From NCBI RefSeq assembly GCF_900111295.1, contig NZ_FOGT01000027.1:1-35403 (forward strand): 35,403 nt of DNA, given 5' to 3'. Below the pieces are notes generated by a model, which was not told the origin of the DNA, searched no databases, and saw only the letters and a list, made by a program, of their open reading frames with translations. Source of the stretch: Salipaludibacillus aurantiacus. GTDB lineage: Bacteria; Bacillota; Bacilli; Bacillales; Salisediminibacteriaceae. This document shows positions 30,731 to 35,403 of this stretch, piece by piece; position 1 is the first letter of the stretch; each line of letters begins with the position of its first letter. Both the position numbers and the translations under genes were made by a program.

Positions 30731-31349
30731 TGTCCGCCACTCCTTCTTTGTCGATAAAATTTTTCAGCATTCGCATACCGAGGACACTGCTTTTTTCAGG
30801 ATGAAACTGCGCTCCCCATATTTCACCCCGTCCGACGACCGCCGGCACCCTCTCTCCGGCATAATCCGCAGTTGCCACGAGTATTTCCGGTGATCCTTCC
30901 TGGACAAAGTAAGAGTGCACGAAATAGACGTGGCCGTCAGGAACTTTATCCAAAACAGGGTGCTCAGGCTGCTCGAAATTCAGTCTGTTCCACCCCATAT
31001 GAGGCACTTTATAATCTCCGTTTTTAAAGCGGCGGACATGCCCCGGGAGAATTTTGAGGCCCTGGGTTTTACCGTTTTCTTCACTTTCTTCAAACAGGAG
31101 CTGCATTCCTAAACAAATTCCGAAAATGGGTTTATTATCCGCTGCCCACTGTTTAACAAAAGGGGTCAGACCCCTCTTGTCCAGCTCTGCCATTCCGTCC
31201 CTGAATGATCCGACCCCGGGAAGAATCAGTTTGGATGCTTTTGCCAGTTCTTCTGGCTCCTCTGATAAAAACGGCTGATGGCCAAGCCGCTCCAGCGCTT
31301 TAGTTACACTGTGCAGATTGCCCATCCCGTAATCAATAATCCCGATCAT
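30723..31349 (-). CDS. hisH: Imidazole glycerol phosphate synthase, glutaminase subunit HisH
   Basis: Class I glutamine amidotransferase that supplies ammonia to HisF. The 208-residue length is normal. The oxyanion strand region [13 protein letters not shown], the nucleophile Cys in [12 protein letters not shown] near 80 and the His-Glu pair in AQFHPEKSS near 188 are intact. The segment [11 protein letters not shown] (near 57-67) is encoded across a perfect 15-base AGGGGTC-A-GACCCCT palindrome (31161-31175), the same core as the repeats at the window ends (see findings). The frame is not broken. The ATG overlaps the hisB stop. Confidence 0.97.
   Translation of the reverse strand: MIGIIDYGMGNLHSVTKALERLGHQPFLSEEPEELAKASKLILPGVGSFRDGMAELDKRGLTPFVKQWAADNKPIFGICLGMQLLFEESEENGKTQGLKILPGHVRRFKNGDYKVPHMGWNRLNFEQPEHPVLDKVPDGHVYFVHSYFVQEGSPEILVATADYAGERVPAVVGRGEIWGAQFHPEKSSVLGMRMLKNFIDKEGVADND
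31161..31175. repeat. GGGGTC-A-GACCCC palindrome inside hisH
   Basis: AGGGGTCAGACCCCT is a perfect palindrome around the central A, within the hisH coding sequence. It shares the 11-base core GGGTCAGACCC with the repeats at 91-101 and 35300-35310. The flanking blocks of those copies (TTCCAG, TTGCACG) are absent here. Confidence 0.6.
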
Positions 31350-31939
31350 GATAAACTTCCTTTCGTTGAAGGGACTCCTTTAACCCGGGGGTCAAGCTGA
31401 GTCGCTTCATCAAGGGCCCGGCCAAGTGCTTTAAAGACCGCTTCAATTATATGGTGCGTATTCGTCCCGTAATGGACGATCACGTGCAGGTTCATTCGGG
31501 CTTCCAGAGCAAGCTTCCATAAAAACTCTTCTACAAGCTCTGTATCAAATGTACCGACTTTCGCCTGAGGAATATCCCCGCGCAGCTCAAAGTGGGGCCG
31601 GTTGCTTAAGTCAATGACGACTTGGGCAAGGGAGTCATCCATTGGAACAAACGCATTGCCATAGCGGCGAATACCCTTTTTATCCTGCAAGGCTTCTTTT
31701 AAAGCTTCGCCTAACACAATGCCGATATCCTCTGTTGTATGATGGTCGTCTATTTCCGTGTCACCCTTGGCTGTTAATGATAAGTCAAACAAGCCGTGGC
31801 GGGTAAACAAGTCAAGCATATGTGTCATAAACGGCACGTCAGTTGTTAAATCGGCATTTCCTTCACCGTCTATTGAAAAATCCAGCTGAATATCTGTCTC
31901 ATTTGTTTTACGTGATTTTGATGCCTGGCGGTTAGTCAT
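31346..31939 (-). CDS. hisB: Imidazoleglycerol-phosphate dehydratase
   Basis: Mn-dependent dehydratase giving imidazole-acetol phosphate. I start it at [16 protein letters not shown] (197 residues), because GGAGG lies six bases upstream; the longer frame runs into hisD. The repeat motifs with metal His residues are visible: [33 protein letters not shown], and [15 protein letters not shown] with [21 protein letters not shown]. This is the monofunctional enzyme, not the E. coli phosphatase fusion. The start overlaps the hisD stop by eight bases and the stop overlaps hisH by four. Confidence 0.97.
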   Translation of the reverse strand: MTNRQASKSRKTNETDIQLDFSIDGEGNADLTTDVPFMTHMLDLFTRHGLFDLSLTAKGDTEIDDHHTTEDIGIVLGEALKEALQDKKGIRRYGNAFVPMDDSLAQVVIDLSNRPHFELRGDIPQAKVGTFDTELVEEFLWKLALEARMNLHVIVHYGTNTHHIIEAVFKALGRALDEATQLDPRVKGVPSTKGSLS

Positions 31940-33209
31940 TGTATTCCTCCATTCGTTTTTCCACGGCCCTTGCATGGGCTTCTAAATCTTCAAGCCGGGC
32001 AAAAGCAGCTATTTTTCTTCCGTTGTTTTTGACGGCTTCTTTGCTGTATGAAATGATACTCGATTTTTTAGTGAAATCTTCCACATTCAACGGACTGGAA
32101 AACCGTGCTGTACCGTTGGTCGGCAGGACATGGTTTGGGCCTGCAAAATAGTCTCCGACAGGCTCGGAACTGTTTTCGCCAAGAAAAATTGCTCCTGCGT
32201 GGCGGATTTGCGGAAGGATGGCCCAGGGATCTTCCGTGTGTACTTCGAGATGCTCGGCAGCCAGCTCATTGACCGCTTCGACAGCCTGTTCCATCGTTTC
32301 CGCCACGTATACAGCCCCGTAGTCATCAATTGATGCCTTTGCGATGTCTTTTTTCGGCAGTGTTTCAAGCTGTTTTGTTACTTCTTCAGATACTTTTTCG
32401 GCCAGCTCTTTATTGTCAGTGACAAGGACAGCAGAAGACATTGGATCATGTTCTGCCTGGGAGAGAAGATCAGCGGCTATGTAAGACGGCTTCCCTGTCC
32501 TGTCAGCGAGAACGGCCACTTCACTTGGCCCTGCAATCATATCGATATCAACTGTCCCGAAGACAAGCTGTTTCGCCAGAGCGACGAAGATGTTTCCCGG
32601 GCCGACGATTTTATCAACAGGGTCAATGGTTTCCGTTCCGTAAGCTAACGCACCGACAGCCTGTGCTCCGCCTGTTTTAAATATATCTTTTACTCCCAGC
32701 TCATTGGCTGTAACAAGTACAATATCAGACAGCTTGCCGTTTTTCTGTGGCGGAGAAGTCATAACGATCCGCCTGACCCCAGCGACCTGGGCGGGAACGA
32801 CATTCATAATAATCGAGGATGGATAGGCTGCCCGTCCCCCAGGCACATAGACACCTGCTGCATCAAGGGGAGTGACCTTCTGGCCAAGCATGGTACCGTC
32901 TTCTTTCGTCGTAATCCACGACTGCTGGACCTGACGCTCGTGAAAATCACGGATATTATCGATCGCTTCACGAATAATTTCCAAGGTTTCGTCACTGACA
33001 GCTGTATAAGCTTCTTCTATTTCCTGAGCAGAAACACGGGTTTCCGGCAGGTCCACACCGTCAAATTCGTTAGTATAATGCCTGAGTGCAGCATCTCCTC
33101 TTTCTTTAACATCTTGTAAGATGGAAACAACGGACTGGCGCTGTTTTTCTGTCCCCTGGTCAATTGACCGTTTTAAAGACACATCTTCACGGAGCGGGAT
33201 AATTTTCAT
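31932..33209 (-). CDS. hisD: Histidinol dehydrogenase
   Basis: Zinc enzyme that oxidises L-histidinol to L-histidine in two NAD-dependent steps. I start it at [15 protein letters not shown] (425 residues), four bases after the hisG stop; the longer frame would overlap his[13 protein letters not shown], the NAD region [37 protein letters not shown], the zinc Gln and His in LSQAEHDP, the Asp in [15 protein letters not shown] and the C-terminal His in [11 protein letters not shown] are all kept. Confidence 0.97.
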   Translation of the reverse strand: MKIIPLREDVSLKRSIDQGTEKQRQSVVSILQDVKERGDAALRHYTNEFDGVDLPETRVSAQEIEEAYTAVSDETLEIIREAIDNIRDFHERQVQQSWITTKEDGTMLGQKVTPLDAAGVYVPGGRAAYPSSIIMNVVPAQVAGVRRIVMTSPPQKNGKLSDIVLVTANELGVKDIFKTGGAQAVGALAYGTETIDPVDKIVGPGNIFVALAKQLVFGTVDIDMIAGPSEVAVLADRTGKPSYIAADLLSQAEHDPMSSAVLVTDNKELAEKVSEEVTKQLETLPKKDIAKASIDDYGAVYVAETMEQAVEAVNELAAEHLEVHTEDPWAILPQIRHAGAIFLGENSSEPVGDYFAGPNHVLPTNGTARFSSPLNVEDFTKKSSIISYSKEAVKNNGRKIAAFARLEDLEAHARAVEKRMEEYND

Positions 33210-33213
33210 CGGG

Positions 33214-33864
33214 TCACTCTCTCCCTTCTTTTGCAGCAATCACGTCAGCCAGCCGGTCGACCATCTCATCAATTTCAGCAGATTTTGTCCGGTAACTGAC
33301 GGGATTCACGATAAAACGTGACGTAATAGGCATCATTGTTTCAAGTTCCACAAGTCCGTTTTCTTTCAATGTCTGGCCTGTAGAAACAATATCAACTATT
33401 CTGTCCGCAAGTCCGATAATCGGTGCGAGCTCAATTGAACCATTCAGCTTTATAATTTCGACCTGTTCTCCCTGCTCGCGGAAGTACTCGCTCGTCAGGT
33501 TCGGATATTTTGAAGCTATTTTAGGGGCTACTTCAGAATTCGGGTTGTAAGACGGCAAAGAGGCCACCGCCATATAGCATGCACTGATTTTAAGGTCGAG
33601 AACTTCGTAAATGTCCCGTTTTTCTTCTATCATCACGTCTTTCCCAGCGACCCCGACATCCGCTACGCCGTGTTCCACATAAGTCGGAACGTCCATTGGC
33701 TTGGCAAGAATAAATCGCATGCCTGCCTCAGGCACTTCTATTATCAGCTTTCGGGATTCTTCAAATTCCGGCGGGAGAGAATATCCTGCTTTTCTTAGTA
33801 ACTCCACTGCTTCGTCAAAAATACGGCCTTTTGGCATCGCCACAGTCAGATTTTCATTGCTCAT
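33214..33864 (-). CDS. hisG: ATP phosphoribosyltransferase, short form HisG
   Basis: Condenses ATP with PRPP, the first committed and feedback-inhibited step. At 216 residues it is the short HisG lacking the C-terminal regulatory domain. This form works only in complex with HisZ, encoded immediately upstream. [19 protein letters not shown], the [13 protein letters not shown] segment, [19 protein letters not shown] and the PRPP-binding [14 protein letters not shown] are seen. ATGA overlaps the hisZ stop, which supports equal production of both subunits. GGAGG precedes the ATG. Confidence 0.97.
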   Translation of the reverse strand: MSNENLTVAMPKGRIFDEAVELLRKAGYSLPPEFEESRKLIIEVPEAGMRFILAKPMDVPTYVEHGVADVGVAGKDVMIEEKRDIYEVLDLKISACYMAVASLPSYNPNSEVAPKIASKYPNLTSEYFREQGEQVEIIKLNGSIELAPIIGLADRIVDIVSTGQTLKENGLVELETMMPITSRFIVNPVSYRTKSAEIDEMVDRLADVIAAKEGRE

Positions 33865-35051
33865 TTAGACGCACCTCCATTCCCATTGGTGCCAATATAG
33901 TAAATAACATCCTGGAACTGCGCAGAGTAGGCATCCACATCTTTAACCCCTGTCAGTTCCTGCATAACAACTGCCTGTCCATCCTGGCGAAGCTGTTTAG
34001 CTTTTTGCATGGCCTCTTTTCGGCGGTCATGGCTGAAAATAAGACACGTGTCTTTTGTAAGCGGCTCTTTTTCTTTCCCGAGCGCTTCAGTCAGGCGGTC
34101 AAGTCTAAGCCCGAACCCGGTAGCCGGTTCGTGGTGGTCAAACTGGTCGAGCAGCTGGTCATACCTGCCCCCGCTGCCGACAGGGTACCCTAAACCTTCA
34201 CTGTATGCTTCAAAAACGGTGCCTGTATAATAGCTCATATGCATTACCAGGTTTAAGTCAATAATCAGTTTGTCTGAGAGATCGTAAGATTCAAGAATAG
34301 AAATTAAGTTATTCAACTGCTGAAGAGCCTCTTTCGCTTCAGCGGATTCCACAAGCTCATCTGCCTGACTGAGGATTTCCGGACCGCCTTTTAATCTGAG
34401 CAGCTGGAAGAGCCGCCGCTTATCAATAGAAGAGAGCGGGAGCTTTTCAACTTCCTGTCTGAAGCCTACATAATTTTTTTCATATAAATAACGGCGGAAC
34501 CGTCCGGCGCGGTCGTCATTTCCAAGCACTTCACGAAGAAGAGCATTCACAAAACCAATATGGCCTACAGCAATCCGGTAAGAGGCGGTCCCTGCCCGTT
34601 CAAGTGAGGCCATCATAAGCGAAATCACTTCCGCGTCTGCACTGCTTGACTGGTCGCCAATCAGTTCCACTCCTACCTGTTCGAATTCTGCCGGTTTTCC
34701 GCCTTCACGCTGCTGGGCTCTGAATACAGGCGCGTCATAAGTGAGCCTTAAAGGCCGGTCGGCTTGATTTAAAGTAGAGGCTGCAATACGGGCAATCGGC
34801 GCTGTCATATCAGGCCGTAAAACGAGCGTATTCCCCTGCTGGTCAAGCAGTTTAAACAGCTGCTGGTCAAGGGTGGCTGAGGCGGCTCCTACCGTTTCAT
34901 AAAATTCAAGTGTCGGTGTTTCAATTGGTTCATACCCCCAGAGAGACACCTCGCTTGATATAGCGTCTTTCACTTGTCTTTTCAATTGATATAACTCAGG
35001 CAGGGTATCGCGCATCCCGAGCGGTTTCTCGAACATAAATAACTTTGACAT
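33861..35051 (-). CDS. hisZ: ATP phosphoribosyltransferase regulatory subunit HisZ
   Basis: A histidyl-tRNA synthetase paralogue that lacks the anticodon-binding domain and acts as the allosteric partner of short HisG. I start it at [15 protein letters not shown] (396 residues), with AAGGTGG about eight bases upstream, discarding 20 further codons. Class II synthetase-like motif 1 ([14 protein letters not shown]), motif 2 ([22 protein letters not shown]) and motif 3 ([15 protein letters not shown]) are visible, as is [13 protein letters not shown]. It is the first gene of hisZGDBHAFI, about 185 bases after the promoter. Confidence 0.96.
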   Translation of the reverse strand: MSKLFMFEKPLGMRDTLPELYQLKRQVKDAISSEVSLWGYEPIETPTLEFYETVGAASATLDQQLFKLLDQQGNTLVLRPDMTAPIARIAASTLNQADRPLRLTYDAPVFRAQQREGGKPAEFEQVGVELIGDQSSSADAEVISLMMASLERAGTASYRIAVGHIGFVNALLREVLGNDDRAGRFRRYLYEKNYVGFRQEVEKLPLSSIDKRRLFQLLRLKGGPEILSQADELVESAEAKEALQQLNNLISILESYDLSDKLIIDLNLVMHMSYYTGTVFEAYSEGLGYPVGSGGRYDQLLDQFDHHEPATGFGLRLDRLTEALGKEKEPLTKDTCLIFSHDRRKEAMQKAKQLRQDGQAVVMQELTGVKDVDAYSAQFQDVIYYIGTNGNGGASK

Positions 35052-35243
35052 AGTGTTGCCCACCTTCCTTATCTCATAAAGCTTATCTGTCTTCTTACCA
35101 GGAGAACCCAATCAAGCCTCACATTTCTTATGCCTTATGTATCGTTCGCATTTTCCCCTGACATTTTTTGAGGATTTAATTACAAAATTCCCGGTTTCGC
35201 TTTATCTCGCTAATGTGATAGAGTGATAAAGACCTTATTTAGT

Positions 35244-35272
35244 AGTCTACAAGGGAATCCCCCTCGAGTCAA
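35244..35272 (-). promoter_or_regulatory. Sigma-A promoter of the his operon
   Basis: On the minus strand TTGACT (35267-35272) is followed after exactly 17 bases by TAGACT (35244-35249). The leader to hisZ is about 185 bases. I looked for T-box elements (AGGGTGG, specifier stem, terminator) and found none. The 352-base stretch 35052-35403 holds this leader, a repeat copy and a terminator. Confidence 0.8.
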
Positions 35273-35282
35273 CAGAAAAACG

Positions 35283-35330
35283 TTCCAGGAAATAACTGGG
35301 GGGTCAGACCCAGTAGCCTTGCACGAATGG
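35283..35330 (+). repeat. Palindromic GGGTC-A-GACCC interspersed repeat, copy 2
   Basis: TTCCAG at 35283-35288, then ACTGGG-GGGTCAGA-CCCAGT (35295-35314) with outer arms ACTGGG and CCCAGT, then TTGCACG (35319-35325). This is the block order of copy 1 at 60-115 in opposite orientation. It lies about 10 bases upstream of the his promoter -35. Confidence 0.6.
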
Positions 35331-35360
35331 AATATATTGTAATTTTAAGTTTACAAACAC

Positions 35361-35385
35361 AAAAAAAGCTCCTATTGTAGAGGAG
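35361..35385 (-). terminator. Probable terminator of a gene beyond the right edge
   Basis: CTCCT and AGGAG pair around ATTGTAG; on the minus strand one C and then seven Ts follow. The stem is short (5 pairs). It would end a minus-strand gene lying to the right of the window. Confidence 0.5.
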
Positions 35386-35403
35386 AGACCAATACTTGTT
35401 CCC

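Noticed and set aside
35052-35240. Possible histidine T-box leader
   Set aside because: No AGGGTGG box, no specifier stem and no terminator/antiterminator pair could be found.

Overview
The window is a chromosomal segment of a low-to-moderate GC Firmicute, almost certainly a Bacillaceae. The glycolytic operon (cggR-gap-pgk-tpiA-gpmI-eno), the sigL and clpP pair, the yvcI-rapZ-yvcK-whiA-crh block, trxB, a yvcD-like TPR gene and a complete his operon occur in an order like that around trxB and hisI in Bacillus subtilis. Proteins such as GapA, WhiA, CggR and Crh read very close to their B. subtilis counterparts. The genus cannot be settled from the sequence alone.

Layout. (1) 1-7380, minus strand: eno, gpmI, tpiA, pgk, gap and cggR, with a full CggR operator, a stem-loop in front of gap and a terminator-like hairpin between gap and pgk. 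(2) 7522-10567: a small glutaredoxin-like gene and sigL (minus), then clpP (plus) behind a CtsR operator. (3) 10310-15565, minus: crh, whiA, yvcK, rapZ and yvcI, a 608-base non-coding stretch rich in hairpins, then trxB. (4) 15845-24727: an AT-rich accessory island for sugar and polysaccharide work. It holds a Ser/Thr-kinase-like gene, GT2 and GT8 glycosyltransferases (plus), an epimerase, a sugar-1-phosphate nucleotidyltransferase and a UDP-sugar dehydrogenase (minus), then a GT4 glycosyltransferase and a tandem kinase-fold protein with a basic tail (plus). (5) 24992-28492: a TPR protein (minus), and a methyltransferase plus a carotenoid-type desaturase (plus). (6) 28567-35051, minus: hisZ-hisG-hisD-hisB-hisH-hisA-hisF-hisIE with overlapping start and stop codons, behind a clear sigma-A promoter.

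How the genes work together. The core blocks are housekeeping: lower glycolysis and its repressor, carbon-flux regulators (Crh, YvcK, RapZ), proteolysis, redox and histidine synthesis. The island resembles in gene content the B. subtilis ytdA-ytcA-ytcB-ytcC cluster of the spore-coat (cotS/cotI) region: NDP-sugar activation, oxidation and epimerisation, several glycosyltransferases and kinase-fold proteins. A spore-surface or cell-surface glycan role is therefore plausible but inferred.

The most notable non-coding observations are four. Two related terminator-like repeats lie at the 3' ends of trxB and of the TPR gene, one on each side of the island. A GGGTC-A-GACCC palindromic repeat occurs at both ends of the window and once inside hisH. 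The yvcI-trxB gap can form competing hairpins and may encode a small RNA. A perfect 31-base palindrome lies in the divergent region in front of the UDP-sugar dehydrogenase. No tRNA, rRNA, CRISPR array, transposase or phage gene was seen.
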